Of a stretch of 64,000 bases of DNA, positions 43,878 through 53,093 are shown piece by piece. The DNA comes from Candidatus Accumulibacter adjunctus (GTDB lineage: Bacteria > Pseudomonadota > Gammaproteobacteria > Burkholderiales > Rhodocyclaceae). How positions within the stretch are numbered: the stretch's first letter is position 1; every line of letters begins with the position of its first letter. The notes under the pieces are model-generated. The model was given only the letters and a program-made list of their open reading frames with translations. It did not search any database and was not told the DNA's origin. A program made the position numbers and the translations under genes. The stretch lies in assembly GCA_000585015.1 (NCBI GenBank), contig JFAX01000011.1, positions 19,404-83,403 on the forward strand, in the 5' to 3' direction.

Positions 43878-45788
43878 ATGAGCACCAGTGCGGTCGACAC
43901 GCTCATTTCTGCGTGCATTCGGTTCCTGCAGGCTTACCCGCCCTTCGAGCAGATGGAGGCGGCGGCATTGCGCTTCCTTGCCGAGCGTGTCCGGCTGCAG
44001 CACTACCCGAAGGGAGCGCGTATCCTGTCGACCGAGATGGGCGTCGCGCACGCCCTCTACATCATCCACCGTGGACGGGTGCGGGCGAAATCCACCGTCG
44101 GCCTTGGCAGTGGCGAAACGACTTCGTCGACGCTCGGCCCCGGACAGGCGTTCGCCATCGGTGCCCTGATGGCCCAGAGGCCGACCTTCGGCTCCTACGA
44201 GGCGGTCGACGAGGTCTTCTGCTATGAGCTCGCAGCAGACGACTTCTTTGCCTTGACGCAGAAGAGTTCGGCCTTCAACCTGTTCTGCACGCAGCACATC
44301 GCCGGCCTCCTCAAGCAGTCGCAGCAGCAGCTGCAATTGCAGTTCGCGCAGCGCGCCGCCGAACAGAAGACGATGAACTCGCCACTCGCGGCAGTCGTCA
44401 AGCGCGAAGCCGTTGCGGTTGCCACGACCGCATCGATTCGCGAGGTCGTCGAACTGATGGCCGAACGGCACCTCGGTTCGATGGTCGTGGTCGACGAACA
44501 GGAAGTGCCGGTCGGCATCTTCACCCTGTCGGACGTCCTCAAGCGCATCGTCCTTCCCGGCGCGTCACTCGCGCAGCCGATCGCGACCGTCATGTCGCCG
44601 GCGCCGGCGACCCTGCCCCTGGCGGCGAATGCGCACGATGCGGCCCTGCTGATGGCGATGCGCGGGATTCGCCATGTGCTCGCGGTCGACGAGGGGGGTC
44701 GCCTGCGCGGCGTGGTTTCGGAGCGCGATCTGTTCAAGCTGCAGGGAGCGGGCCTGCGGCAGATTCGACATGCGATCGATGCCGCGAACAGCCTCGAGGT
44801 GCTGCAGCATGCGCGCCGCGATGTGCGGCAATTGTCCTTGACGATGCTCGCCGAGGGCGTTGGCGCGGCGGAGATCACGCAGTTCATCTCCACCCTCAAC
44901 GACACCGTGACGCGCCGCATCATCGAGCTGAATCTCGAGCGGCATGACCTCTATGGCATCGACTGGGCCTGGTTGTCCTTCGGGTCCGAGGGGCGGGATG
45001 AGCAGACCTTCACCACCGATCAGGACAACGGGATCGTTTTCATCTGCACCGACATCATGGATCGCGAATTGACCCAGTTGCGCTTCCTCGATTTTGCACG
45101 CGATGTCAACGCGGATCTGGATCGCTGCGGGTTTCCGCTGTGCAAGGGCAACATCATGGCGAGCAACCCGGACCTCTGCCTGACCCTCGAGGAGTGGGAG
45201 GAACGGTTCGCGCGCTGGGTGCGGATGCCGGAGCCGCAGGCCTTGCTCAACGCAACGATCTTCTTCGACTTCCGTCCGCTCTTCGGCCGCTTCAATCTCG
45301 CCCACCGGCTGCGCCGGGAGCTGTTCCGGCAGACGCGTGGCAATCCGCTGTTCCTGCGCATGCTGGCCGAGAATGCACTGAGCGTGGCGCCACCTCTTGG
45401 ACGGATCCGCGACTTCGTCACCAGCACCGACCCGGAGCACCCGGGCACCATCGACCTGAAGACCTATGGCGTCCGCCTGTTCACCGACGCGGCGCGGGTC
45501 TTTGCTCTGGCGAATGCGGTCGAGGCGACCAACACCGTGCAACGGCTCCGGCGTGCCGGTGCCGTGATGAACATCGGCACTGACGATCTGGCGGCCAGCA
45601 TCGAGGGCTTCAATTTCATCCAGCTTCTGCGGCTGCGTCATCAGCATTTCGAGCAGGAGCACGGGCGGCCGGGCGACAACCTGATCCGGCCGGACGATCT
45701 GAACGAGATCGAGCGGCGCGTCCTCAAGGAGGCCTTCCGCCAGGCGCGCAAGCTGCAGGCTCGCCTCAAACTTGACTACCAACTCTGA
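43878..45788 (+). CDS. Regulator with cNMP-binding, two CBS and DUF294 nucleotidyltransferase domains
   Basis: 636 residues from ATG 43878 (AGGAG before it). Order: cyclic-nucleotide-binding-like barrel (about 15-145), CBS pair (about 165-285; LGSMVVVDEQEVPVGIF, MAMRGIRHVLAVDEGG), then a GlnD-like nucleotidyltransferase (GSEGRDEQTFTTDQDNG with Gly-Ser...Asp-x-Asp near 375-392) and a helical C-terminal domain. This architecture often sits by SSS symporter genes for acetate or other acids. The CBS part may sense AMP/ATP, and the transferase part may add a nucleotide to a partner protein; neither is shown. Two bp before the exonuclease-like gene, so same operon. Confidence 0.88.
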   Translation: MSTSAVDTLISACIRFLQAYPPFEQMEAAALRFLAERVRLQHYPKGARILSTEMGVAHALYIIHRGRVRAKSTVGLGSGETTSSTLGPGQAFAIGALMAQRPTFGSYEAVDEVFCYELAADDFFALTQKSSAFNLFCTQHIAGLLKQSQQQLQLQFAQRAAEQKTMNSPLAAVVKREAVAVATTASIREVVELMAERHLGSMVVVDEQEVPVGIFTLSDVLKRIVLPGASLAQPIATVMSPAPATLPLAANAHDAALLMAMRGIRHVLAVDEGGRLRGVVSERDLFKLQGAGLRQIRHAIDAANSLEVLQHARRDVRQLSLTMLAEGVGAAEITQFISTLNDTVTRRIIELNLERHDLYGIDWAWLSFGSEGRDEQTFTTDQDNGIVFICTDIMDRELTQLRFLDFARDVNADLDRCGFPLCKGNIMASNPDLCLTLEEWEERFARWVRMPEPQALLNATIFFDFRPLFGRFNLAHRLRRELFRQTRGNPLFLRMLAENALSVAPPLGRIRDFVTSTDPEHPGTIDLKTYGVRLFTDAARVFALANAVEATNTVQRLRRAGAVMNIGTDDLAASIEGFNFIQLLRLRHQHFEQEHGRPGDNLIRPDDLNEIERRVLKEAFRQARKLQARLKLDYQL

Positions 45789-45790
45789 GC

Positions 45791-46504
45791 ATGAGCTGGT
45801 TCTCGCGCCTTCTCGGTGCCCGGGACATTCCCGGCGTGGCCCTGACGGCCCGGCAGGAGCAGCTTCTGGGCGGCTGGCAGCAGTTGCCCGACGCCGACCT
45901 GCGGCGGTCGCACTATCGCTCTCGCTACGTGGTGATCGATGTCGAGGCGAGCACTGGCAATCCAGACACTGCCCGTCTGCTTTCGATTGCCGCCGTGGCG
46001 GTGATCGATGGCCAGATCTCTTTCCTGGATGCCTGGCGACTGGTGTTGGAAGAACAGGCTGCGGGGGCGGATCCGGTGCCGTCGCCGGCCGTCGCGGCGA
46101 CCGAGTCGCTGGCTGGCTCGTCGCTGGCGGATGAGTTGATCTCCTTCCTCGGTTTCGTCGGCAAGGCGCCCATGGTGGCCTACAACGCCCGCTTCGTCAG
46201 AAGGCTCTTGCAGAGGACCCTGGCGGAGCATCTCGGTGTGCGGCTGCGACTGCCGTGGCTGGATCTGGCGTGGATCCTGCCCGACCTCTTCCGCGAGGTC
46301 GATGCCGGCCCCGCGCGGCTCGACGCCTGGCTGGAGCACTTCGGCATCAGCAGCATCCGACGCCATGAGGCATTGTCGGACGCTCTTGCCACCGCGCAAC
46401 TGATGCAGATCGCCGTGGCCCATGCCGCCCGCAAAGGAATCGACACCCCGGCCAACTTGCGCGAACTGGAGAAGGCGCGCCGGCACATGCACCAGAGCGC
46501 CTAG
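45791..46504 (+). CDS. DEDDh exonuclease-fold protein with altered catalytic residue
   Basis: 237 residues. Exonuclease III motif YVVIDVEASTG with Asp49 and Glu51 region (Exo I), and RRHEALSDA at about 194-202 with His and Asp (Exo III). The middle motif, normally HNxxFD, reads VAYNARFVRR: the His is Tyr and the Asp is Val. One of four acidic ligands is therefore absent and nuclease activity is doubtful. Epsilon-type exonucleases recur between the cNMP/CBS/DUF294 regulator and the symporter in related operons. Starts 2 bp after the regulator stop and ends 12 bp before the symporter start. Confidence 0.75.
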   Translation: MSWFSRLLGARDIPGVALTARQEQLLGGWQQLPDADLRRSHYRSRYVVIDVEASTGNPDTARLLSIAAVAVIDGQISFLDAWRLVLEEQAAGADPVPSPAVAATESLAGSSLADELISFLGFVGKAPMVAYNARFVRRLLQRTLAEHLGVRLRLPWLDLAWILPDLFREVDAGPARLDAWLEHFGISSIRRHEALSDALATAQLMQIAVAHAARKGIDTPANLRELEKARRHMHQSA

Positions 46505-46516
46505 AGAGGGCCGGCG

Positions 46517-48553
46517 ATGGCCGACCAAACGGAGAGGCTGCGGCGTTACTACGCTTCCTACACGCTCGGGTTCTTCGCCTTCGTCCTCATGCTGGCGGTG
46601 CTCGAGCGCTACGGCATGCCACCACGCTGGATCGGCTACTCCTTCCTGCTGTTGACGATCTTCCTGTACGCGACGATCGGCGTCCTGGCGCGGACCACCA
46701 GCGTTGCCGAATACTACGTTGCCGGCCGCCGCGTGCCGGCCGTGTTCAACGGCATGGCCACCGGCGCCGACTGGATGAGCTCCGCCTCGTTCATGGGCCT
46801 GGCGGGAACCCTGTATCTGTCGGGCCATCAGGGGTTGGCCTACGTCATGGGGTGGACCGGCGGCTACGTCCTGGTGGCGTTGCTGCTGGCACCCTATCTG
46901 CGCCGCTTTGGCCGATATACGATCCCGGACTTTCTTGCGGCCCGCTATGGCGGCAATCCGGCACGGGTGGTCGGGGTCCTGGCGACCATCCTGGCATCGT
47001 TCGTCTACGTCGTTGCGCAGATCTACGCCGTTGGCCTGATCACCAGCCGATTCGTCGGGCTGCAGTTCGAGATCGGCGTCTTCGTCGGTCTCGCCGGCAT
47101 CCTGGTGTGCTCCTTCCTCGGCGGCATGCGTGCCGTGACCTGGACGCAGGTGGCGCAGTACGCGATCCTGATCGTCGCCTACCTGGTTCCGGTGACCATT
47201 CTCTCGCACGAGGTGACCGGAGTTCCCTTGGCGCAGCTGACCTATGGCGGCGTGCTGCAGCAGGTGCAGGTGCTGGAGGAGAGAATCTTCGGTGATCCCG
47301 GCGAAATCGAGGCGCGCCGCCTGTTCCGCGAACGTGCCGATGCCTACCACGACCGCATCCTGTCGCTCCCCGAGTCGCTTGCCGAGGAGCGACGCGAACT
47401 GGCGGCCCGGATCAACGATCTGAAGAACGACAACGCACAGATGCGCGAGATCGTGGCGCTTGAACGCGAGCGCCGGGAACTGCCGCGAAACAGCGAAGAC
47501 GCGCGTAACTACTGGGAGACCCACATGCGCCAGGCGGCGCAGCGGGGAGCCGATCCCGATCATCACATGACCGCCTACCCAGGCCAGGGCGAGTCGGTGA
47601 ACGAGGTGGCACGGGCGAATTTCCTGACCCTCGTCTTCTGCCTGATGATCGGTACGGCAGCCTTGCCGCACGTCCTGACGCGCTATTACACCACGCCCGG
47701 TGTTCGCGACGCGCGCCTTTCGGTGTTCTGGTCGCTGCTCTTCATCCTGGCGCTGTACCTGACGGCGCCGGCCTATGCGGCCTTCGTCAAGCATGAAATC
47801 TACTCGCACCTGGTGGGGTCGCCGATCGCGCAACTGCCGCTGTGGGTGAGCTCGTGGGGCAAGATCGGCATGGTGTCGATCGAGGACATCAACGGCGACG
47901 GTATCGTGCAGCTGGCGGAACTGGTGCTCAACCCGGATGTGATCCTGTTGGCGACGCCGGAGATCGCCGGTCTGCCCTACGTCATTTCCGGTCTCGTGGC
48001 AGCCGGTGCGCTGGCGGCCGCGCTGTCCACCGCGGACGGCCTGTTGCTGACCATCGCCAGCGCGCTGTCGCATGACCTGTACTACAAGATCTTTCGCCCG
48101 CAGGCGACGACACAGTGGCGGTTGGTCGTCTCCAAGTCGTTGCTGCTCGTCGTTGCGGTGCTGGCAGCCACGGTCGCTTCACAGAAGCCGGCGACGATCC
48201 TGTTCATGGTGGCCTGGGCCTTCTCCCTTGCCGGCTCAGCGCTGTTCCCGGCGCTGATCGTCGGCGTGTTCTGGAAACGGGCGACGCGTGCCGGGGCCGT
48301 CAGCGGCATGCTCGTCGGTCTGCTGGTGACGCTTTACTACATGGTCCGCGTGCAGTTCGACTCGATCCCCTGGCTGCACATCCAGGGCATCGGCATGGAG
48401 CCATGGCTCGGGATCCAGTCGACATCGGCTGGCGTCTGGGGCGTCGCTGCCGGCTTCGCGACGATCGTCATCGTCAGCCTGTTGGACAAGCCACCAAGCA
48501 AGGAGACGCAGGACTTCGTCGAGAGCGTTCGCTACCCGGAGTTCGACCGCTGA
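46517..48553 (+). CDS. Sodium:solute symporter (SSS family, VC_2705/ActP-like)
   Basis: 678 residues, about 13 helices, inner-membrane Na+-coupled uptake of acetate or a similar acid. YYVAGRRVPAVFNGMATGADWMSSASF is the family substrate/Na+ block. A hydrophilic insert of about 110 residues (roughly 250-360), with coiled-coil character (ELAARINDLKNDNAQMREIV), lies between helices and is absent from ActP. A NGDGIVQLAELV segment near 460 looks like an EF-hand-type Ca2+ loop (DINGDG). The partner small subunit follows at 48626. In other bacteria the small subunit gene usually precedes; here it follows. Confidence 0.88.
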   Translation: MADQTERLRRYYASYTLGFFAFVLMLAVLERYGMPPRWIGYSFLLLTIFLYATIGVLARTTSVAEYYVAGRRVPAVFNGMATGADWMSSASFMGLAGTLYLSGHQGLAYVMGWTGGYVLVALLLAPYLRRFGRYTIPDFLAARYGGNPARVVGVLATILASFVYVVAQIYAVGLITSRFVGLQFEIGVFVGLAGILVCSFLGGMRAVTWTQVAQYAILIVAYLVPVTILSHEVTGVPLAQLTYGGVLQQVQVLEERIFGDPGEIEARRLFRERADAYHDRILSLPESLAEERRELAARINDLKNDNAQMREIVALERERRELPRNSEDARNYWETHMRQAAQRGADPDHHMTAYPGQGESVNEVARANFLTLVFCLMIGTAALPHVLTRYYTTPGVRDARLSVFWSLLFILALYLTAPAYAAFVKHEIYSHLVGSPIAQLPLWVSSWGKIGMVSIEDINGDGIVQLAELVLNPDVILLATPEIAGLPYVISGLVAAGALAAALSTADGLLLTIASALSHDLYYKIFRPQATTQWRLVVSKSLLLVVAVLAATVASQKPATILFMVAWAFSLAGSALFPALIVGVFWKRATRAGAVSGMLVGLLVTLYYMVRVQFDSIPWLHIQGIGMEPWLGIQSTSAGVWGVAAGFATIVIVSLLDKPPSKETQDFVESVRYPEFDR

Positions 48554-48625
48554 TGGGCCGGTGGCCGACGGCCGGGAGAACCTCTGCCTGTGGTCGGCAG
48601 GGCGGATGGCGCCTGGTGGGTGACG

Positions 48626-48895
48626 ATGCGGCTCGATGAGCGGCAGCGCGCGTACTGGCGGCGCAACCTTCGCCTGACGGCGTGGCTGCTCGGCTTGTGG
48701 TTCTTCGTTTCCTTCGTCGTCAGTTTTTTTGCGCGTGAAGTCGAGCACATCCTGTTCCTTGGCATGCCGCTTGGTTTCTACATGGGAGCCCAGGGAGCAC
48801 CGCTGACCTACCTGCTGATCATCTGGTGGTACGCGCGGCGGATGAACGCGCTTGACCGTGACTACGGTGTGGAGGATGCCGAAGACGAGGACTAG
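48626..48895 (+). CDS. Small subunit of sodium/solute symporter (DUF4212)
   Basis: 89 residues from ATG 48626, where the family N-terminus [17 protein letters not shown] begins; GTG 48590 is an in-frame alternative. Two helices ([19 protein letters not shown] and [20 protein letters not shown]), acidic end GVEDAEDED. It pairs with the VC_2705-type symporter. 72 bp after that gene, so probably in the same operon. Confidence 0.85.
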   Translation: MRLDERQRAYWRRNLRLTAWLLGLWFFVSFVVSFFAREVEHILFLGMPLGFYMGAQGAPLTYLLIIWWYARRMNALDRDYGVEDAEDED

Positions 48896-48992
48896 GAACT
48901 GCACCGGCGCCATCCGCGGACGGGACTGCCGGTCGCGCGTGCTGCCCGCGGCGAGGCGCTGCCGGCACTGGCGCCGGGAGGAGCGCGCGCGA

Positions 48993-49020
48993 TTTTCCCT
49001 GCCGCGGCGCATGGTACAAT
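48993..49020 (+). promoter_or_regulatory. Putative sigma-70 promoter of glyA
   Basis: -10 TACAAT at 49015-49020 with a weak -35 TTTTCC at 48993-48998 (spacer 16). Transcription would start about 27 bases before the ATG at 49054. Confidence 0.45.
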
Positions 49021-49053
49021 CCTCCTCCCTTCAAGGCTCGTGAGGCGTATGCG

Positions 49054-50304
49054 ATGTTTTCAGTCAAAGACACCCTGGCGCAGGTAGACCCCAAGATCTG
49101 GCAGGCCATCCAGGACGAAAACCGTCGCCAGGAAGAGCACATCGAACTGATTGCCTCGGAGAACTATGTCAGCCATGCCGTGATGGCGGCGCAGGGTTCG
49201 CAACTGACCAACAAGTACGCCGAGGGTTATCCCGGCAAGCGCTATTACGGCGGCTGCGAGCATGTCGATGCGGCGGAACAGCTGGCGATCGAGCGATTGA
49301 AGAAGCTGTTTGGCGCCGAGGCAGCGAACGTGCAGCCCAATTCCGGTTCGCAGGCGAATCAGGCCGTACTGATGGCCTTCGCCAAACCGGGTGACACGAT
49401 CATGGGAATGAGTCTGGCCGAAGGAGGCCACCTGACGCATGGCATGCCGCTCAACATGTCCGGCAAGTGGTTCAATGTCGTCGCCTACGGCCTCGACAAG
49501 CATGAGGCGATCGACTACGACAGGATGGAAGCGCTGGCGCGCGAGCACCGGCCACGCATACTGATCGCCGGTGCCTCGGCCTACTCCCTGTGCATCGATT
49601 TCGAACGCTTCGCCGCCGTGGCGAAGGAAATCGGGGCGATCTTCATGGTCGACATGGCGCACTACGCGGGCCTCATCGCCGCCGGCTGTTATCCCAACCC
49701 GGTGCCCTGTGCCGACGTCGTCACGTCGACGACGCACAAGACGCTGCGTGGTCCCCGCGGTGGTGTCATCCTGATGAAGGCGGAACACGAGAAGGCGATC
49801 AATTCAGCGGTCTTCCCGGGGCTGCAGGGCGGTCCCCTGATGCATGTCATCGCTGCCAAGGCGGTTGCTTTCAAGGAGGCACTGACGCCGGCTTTCCGCG
49901 ATTACCAGGAACAGGTTCTGGCCAACGCGCGTGTCCTGGCACGCGTCCTGGCGGAAGAGCGCGGGCTGCGCATCGTCTCGGGTCGCACCGAATCGCACGT
50001 CTTTCTCGTCGATCTGCGCGCCAAGGAGATCACCGGCAAGGACGCTGAAGCCGCTCTCGGCGCGGCGCACATCACGGTCAACAAGAACGCGATTCCGAAC
50101 GACCCGCAAAAGCCTTTCGTCACGTCGGGTGTTCGCATCGGCTCGCCGGCGATGACGACACGCGGCTTTACCGAGATTGAGTCGGAGCAGGTCGCGCACC
50201 TTATCGCCGATGTCCTCGATGCACCGGCTGACGAGGCAGTCCGGCTCCGGGTGCGGGCCGAGGTCGCCACATTGTGCAGGAAGTTCCCCGTTTATGGCGG
50301 GTAG
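49054..50304 (+). CDS. glyA: Serine hydroxymethyltransferase
   Basis: 416 residues, ATG 49054 with GTGAGG nearby. Interconverts serine and glycine with tetrahydrofolate, the main one-carbon source. PLP lysine Lys229 in [15 protein letters not shown]-terminal [13 protein letters not shown] and [15 protein letters not shown] blocks are intact. Five bases later nrdR begins; glyA-nrdR-ribD is a common order in betaproteobacteria. Confidence 0.98.
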   Translation: MFSVKDTLAQVDPKIWQAIQDENRRQEEHIELIASENYVSHAVMAAQGSQLTNKYAEGYPGKRYYGGCEHVDAAEQLAIERLKKLFGAEAANVQPNSGSQANQAVLMAFAKPGDTIMGMSLAEGGHLTHGMPLNMSGKWFNVVAYGLDKHEAIDYDRMEALAREHRPRILIAGASAYSLCIDFERFAAVAKEIGAIFMVDMAHYAGLIAAGCYPNPVPCADVVTSTTHKTLRGPRGGVILMKAEHEKAINSAVFPGLQGGPLMHVIAAKAVAFKEALTPAFRDYQEQVLANARVLARVLAEERGLRIVSGRTESHVFLVDLRAKEITGKDAEAALGAAHITVNKNAIPNDPQKPFVTSGVRIGSPAMTTRGFTEIESEQVAHLIADVLDAPADEAVRLRVRAEVATLCRKFPVYGG

Positions 50305-50309
50305 CAGCG

Positions 50310-50780
50310 ATGAAGTGCCCGTTCTGCGGTGCTGCCGAGACGACTGTCGCCGACACGCGGATCAGTGACGATGGCGACATCGTCCGCCGGCGGCGGCGGT
50401 GTCTGAAGTGCGACAAGCGCTTCACGACCCACGAACGGGCCGAGCTGCGGATGCCGCAGGTGATCAAGAAGAACGGCTCGAGGGTCGAGTTCGACCGCGA
50501 GAAGCTGGCCGCCAGTCTCGATCTGGCATTGCGCAAGCGGCCGGTGAGCAGCCAGGCGGTCGAGGCGGCGATCAGCCGCATCGAGGAAAAGCTGCTCGCA
50601 CTCGGCGAGCGTGAGGTGGCTTCAGACAAGCTCGGCGAGATGGTGATGCGTGAGTTGAAGAAGCTCGACAAGGTGGCGTACGTCCGCTTTGCCTCGGTCT
50701 ATCGGAATTTCGAGGACGTGGACGAGTTCTCCAAGGTCATCCGTGAGGTCTCGCGGTCGGCCCAGCCGCTCGGTCGCTGA
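50310..50780 (+). CDS. nrdR: Transcriptional repressor NrdR
   Basis: 156 residues from ATG 50310. Zinc ribbon Cys3-x2-Cys6 and Cys31-x2-Cys34 ([16 protein letters not shown]), then an ATP-cone ([30 protein letters not shown]). It represses ribonucleotide reductase genes when bound to dATP/ATP at NrdR boxes; none of those targets are in this window. Its stop TGA shares one base with the ribD start. Confidence 0.97.
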   Translation: MKCPFCGAAETTVADTRISDDGDIVRRRRRCLKCDKRFTTHERAELRMPQVIKKNGSRVEFDREKLAASLDLALRKRPVSSQAVEAAISRIEEKLLALGEREVASDKLGEMVMRELKKLDKVAYVRFASVYRNFEDVDEFSKVIREVSRSAQPLGR

Positions 50781-51889
50781 TGCAACCCGCGTTCAGCGCG
50801 GCGGATCATGAGTTCATGGCGCGAGCGCTGCGCCTTGCCGAGCGCGGCCTGCTGACGACCACGCCGAATCCGCGCGTTGGTTGTGTCATCGTGCGCGATC
50901 GACAGGTCGTCGGCGAAGGCTGGCATGTGCGGGCCGGCGGCCCGCATGCCGAAGTGCATGCGCTGCGGGAGGCTGGCGACAAGGCCCGTGGCGCCACCGC
51001 CTTCGTTACCCTGGAGCCCTGCAGCCATCACGGCCGTACGCCCCCTTGCGCCGAGACTCTGTTGGCGGCCGGCGTGCACCGGGTCGTCGCCGCCATCGAG
51101 GATCCGAATCCGCTGGTTGCCGGTCGCGGGCTGGCGGCCCTGCGACAGGCGGGCGTGCGCGCCGAATGTGGTTTGCTCGCCGACGCGGCGCGGGAACTCA
51201 ACATCGGCTTCGTCAGCCGCATGACACGCGGCCGACCGTGGCTGCGGCTGAAGCTCGCCGCCAGCCTGGACGGCAAGACGGCGCTGTGCAACGGCGCCAG
51301 CCAATGGCTGACCGGCCCGGCCGCGCGGCAGGACGGTCATCGCTGGCGGGCACGCGCCTGCGCGATCCTGACCGGCAGTGGCAGCGTGCGGGCGGACGAT
51401 CCGCAGCTCAACGTCCGCGGGATCGCGGAACTGCCCACCGAGATCGTCCGGCAGCCGCTGCGGATCGTCGTCGACAGTCGCCTCGAGGTCTCGCCGGACG
51501 CGCGGGTGCTGCAGGGTGGTGGCACCCTGGTCGTTGCTGCAGTGACTGACCGTGCCCGCAGCGCGGCGCTCGCCGAGTTGGGCGTCGAAGTCCTGCTGCT
51601 GCCCGGTTCGGACGGCCGGGTCGATCTGCGCGCACTGCTTGCCGAACTGGCCCGGCGCGGCATCAACGAACTGCACGTCGAAGCCGGCTTCGTACTCAGC
51701 GGCGCCTTGCTGCAGGCGGGCCTGGTCGATGAACTGCTGCTCTATCTGGCGCCTTGTCTCGTCGGCGATCTGGCGCGCGGAATGTTCGCTCTGCCGCAGC
51801 TCGAGTCGCTGGCCGGCAGGAAGCAGCTGCTCATTCGCGACGTTCGCCTGCTGTCTCAGGATCTGCGGCTGCTGGCGCGTTTCAGCTGA
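50780..51889 (+). CDS. ribD: Bifunctional riboflavin deaminase/reductase
   Basis: 369 residues. N-terminal deaminase: PNPRVGCVIV, catalytic HAE at His56, and zinc cysteines 81 and 90 (LEPCSHHGRTPPC). C-terminal reductase: KLAASLDGKTAL, ASQWLTGPAA, ELHVEAGFVLSGALL. Carries out the second and third steps of riboflavin synthesis. Starts inside the nrdR stop (TGATG). Its 3' end overlaps the convergent moeB by 8 bp. Other rib genes are not in the window. Confidence 0.97.
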   Translation: MQPAFSAADHEFMARALRLAERGLLTTTPNPRVGCVIVRDRQVVGEGWHVRAGGPHAEVHALREAGDKARGATAFVTLEPCSHHGRTPPCAETLLAAGVHRVVAAIEDPNPLVAGRGLAALRQAGVRAECGLLADAARELNIGFVSRMTRGRPWLRLKLAASLDGKTALCNGASQWLTGPAARQDGHRWRARACAILTGSGSVRADDPQLNVRGIAELPTEIVRQPLRIVVDSRLEVSPDARVLQGGGTLVVAAVTDRARSAALAELGVEVLLLPGSDGRVDLRALLAELARRGINELHVEAGFVLSGALLQAGLVDELLLYLAPCLVGDLARGMFALPQLESLAGRKQLLIRDVRLLSQDLRLLARFS

Positions 51890-52640
51890 GCGTCGACGGT
51901 GCGCAGACCGCGCACCGGGGATCACGCCCGAAGCGGACACTGCGCCAGTCCATCGTCAGGCCATCAAGCAACCACAACCGCCCGAGAGTGACCTCGCCGG
52001 CGCCGGCAATCAGCTTGAGCGCTTCGGCTGCCTGCATCGTGCCAATGATGCCGGTGAGCGGTGCAAAGACGCCCATCACGGCGCAGCGCGGCTCGTCGGC
52101 TTCGCCTGTTTCCGGAAACAGGCAGTTGTAGCAGGGGCCGTCGCCACGACGGCTGTCAAAGACCGCGAACTGGCCGGCGAAGCGGATGGCTGCACCCGAC
52201 ACCAGTGGTTTGCGATGGCTGACGCAGGCCCGATTGACGGCGTGCCGCGTGGCAAAGTTGTCGCTGCAGTCGAGCACGACGTCGGCGTCGGCGACCAGCG
52301 CTGCCAGTGCACCGCCGCTGACGCGTTGGGGTACCACTTCGACGTGGATCTCGGGGTTGATGCCGTGCAGTGCCGTCTGGCCGGAGGCAACCTTGCTCTG
52401 GCCGAGGCGCTCTTCGCTGTGCAGAATCTGGCGCTGCAGGTTGGTCAGGTCGACGGTGTCGCCGTCGGCCAGGGTGATCCGGCCAACGCCGGCGGAGGCC
52501 AGATAGAGCGCTGCCGGCGAGCCGAGTCCGCCGGCACCGATGATCAGCGCGCTCGCATCGACCAGGCGCTGCTGCCCGGCGATGCCGATCTCGTCGAGCA
52601 GGATGTGTCGGCTGTAGCGCAGCAACTGCCGGTCGTTCAT
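51882..52640 (-). CDS. moeB: ThiF/MoeB/HesA-family adenylyltransferase
   Basis: 252 residues from ATG 52640. Adenylates the C-terminal Gly of a ubiquitin-like sulphur carrier (MoaD or ThiS). N-terminal RYSRHILLDEIG is diagnostic of MoeB/ThiF; ATP site GAGGLG at 35-40, DNFATRHAVN, the MoeB loop VFAPLTGIIGTMQA, and zinc pairs CYNC and CAVC. MoeB and ThiF are hard to separate by sequence; neither moaD nor thiS is in the window. 11 bp after the stop-side neighbour gene below. Confidence 0.9.
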   Translation of the reverse strand: MNDRQLLRYSRHILLDEIGIAGQQRLVDASALIIGAGGLGSPAALYLASAGVGRITLADGDTVDLTNLQRQILHSEERLGQSKVASGQTALHGINPEIHVEVVPQRVSGGALAALVADADVVLDCSDNFATRHAVNRACVSHRKPLVSGAAIRFAGQFAVFDSRRGDGPCYNCLFPETGEADEPRCAVMGVFAPLTGIIGTMQAAEALKLIAGAGEVTLGRLWLLDGLTMDWRSVRFGRDPRCAVCAPSTLS

Positions 52641-52651
52641 CGCGCGGGAGC

Positions 52652-53071
52652 TTACTTGTACTCTCGCCACTCCGGCGGCGTGTCGTCGTGGTCACCGTGT
52701 GGGTGGCGCTCCCAGGCATGGGTATAGGCCTGCGACTGCGAGCGCTTCAGCGGCCGTGCCGGGGTCTGCAGATTGTGCAACTGGGTTTCCTCGACGTAGT
52801 GGATCAGTGCCCGCACCATCTTGCTCAGCAGGGTGTTGTCGAGGTGGTGGCCGCGCTCTTCCAAGGACGTCTCGAGTTCCTGCAGCGAGTGTTGCCGCAG
52901 GTCATAGGCGACGACGATCTCGCGCTGCTGCTCGTGCGGTTCGACGAGCAACTGCTCGAGGCTGTCGAGGTAGGCGGCAGCCTCGGGGATCTGCCCAGGT
53001 GGGAGCCGCGCGAACACGATGGTCCGCTGCTTGCGGATCGGTGGTGGGGCTGGCGCAGCCGGTCGTTTCAC
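52652..53071 (-). CDS. Uncharacterised small protein upstream of moeB
   Basis: 139 residues from GTG 53071. Soluble, no signal peptide. Segment QRTIVFARLPPGQIPEAAAYLDSLEQLL and IVVAYDLRQHSLQELETSLEERG reads like a ferredoxin-like or thiamine-biosynthesis fold with a substrate loop; HLDNTLLSKMVRALIHYVEE follows, and a basic/acidic tail ends in YTHAWERHPHGDHDDTPPEW. Similar short proteins occur beside moeB and ctpA in betaproteobacteria; the function is not known to me. 11 bp before the moeB start. Confidence 0.7.
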   Translation of the reverse strand: MKRPAAPAPPPIRKQRTIVFARLPPGQIPEAAAYLDSLEQLLVEPHEQQREIVVAYDLRQHSLQELETSLEERGHHLDNTLLSKMVRALIHYVEETQLHNLQTPARPLKRSQSQAYTHAWERHPHGDHDDTPPEWREYK

Positions 53072-53093
53072 CTTCGCTGTCCACCGGCGCGAG

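Noticed and set aside
45776..48073. 765-codon open frame on - strand opposite the exonuclease-like and symporter genes
   Set aside because: Runs antisense through two well-supported genes; composition is that of a shadow frame.
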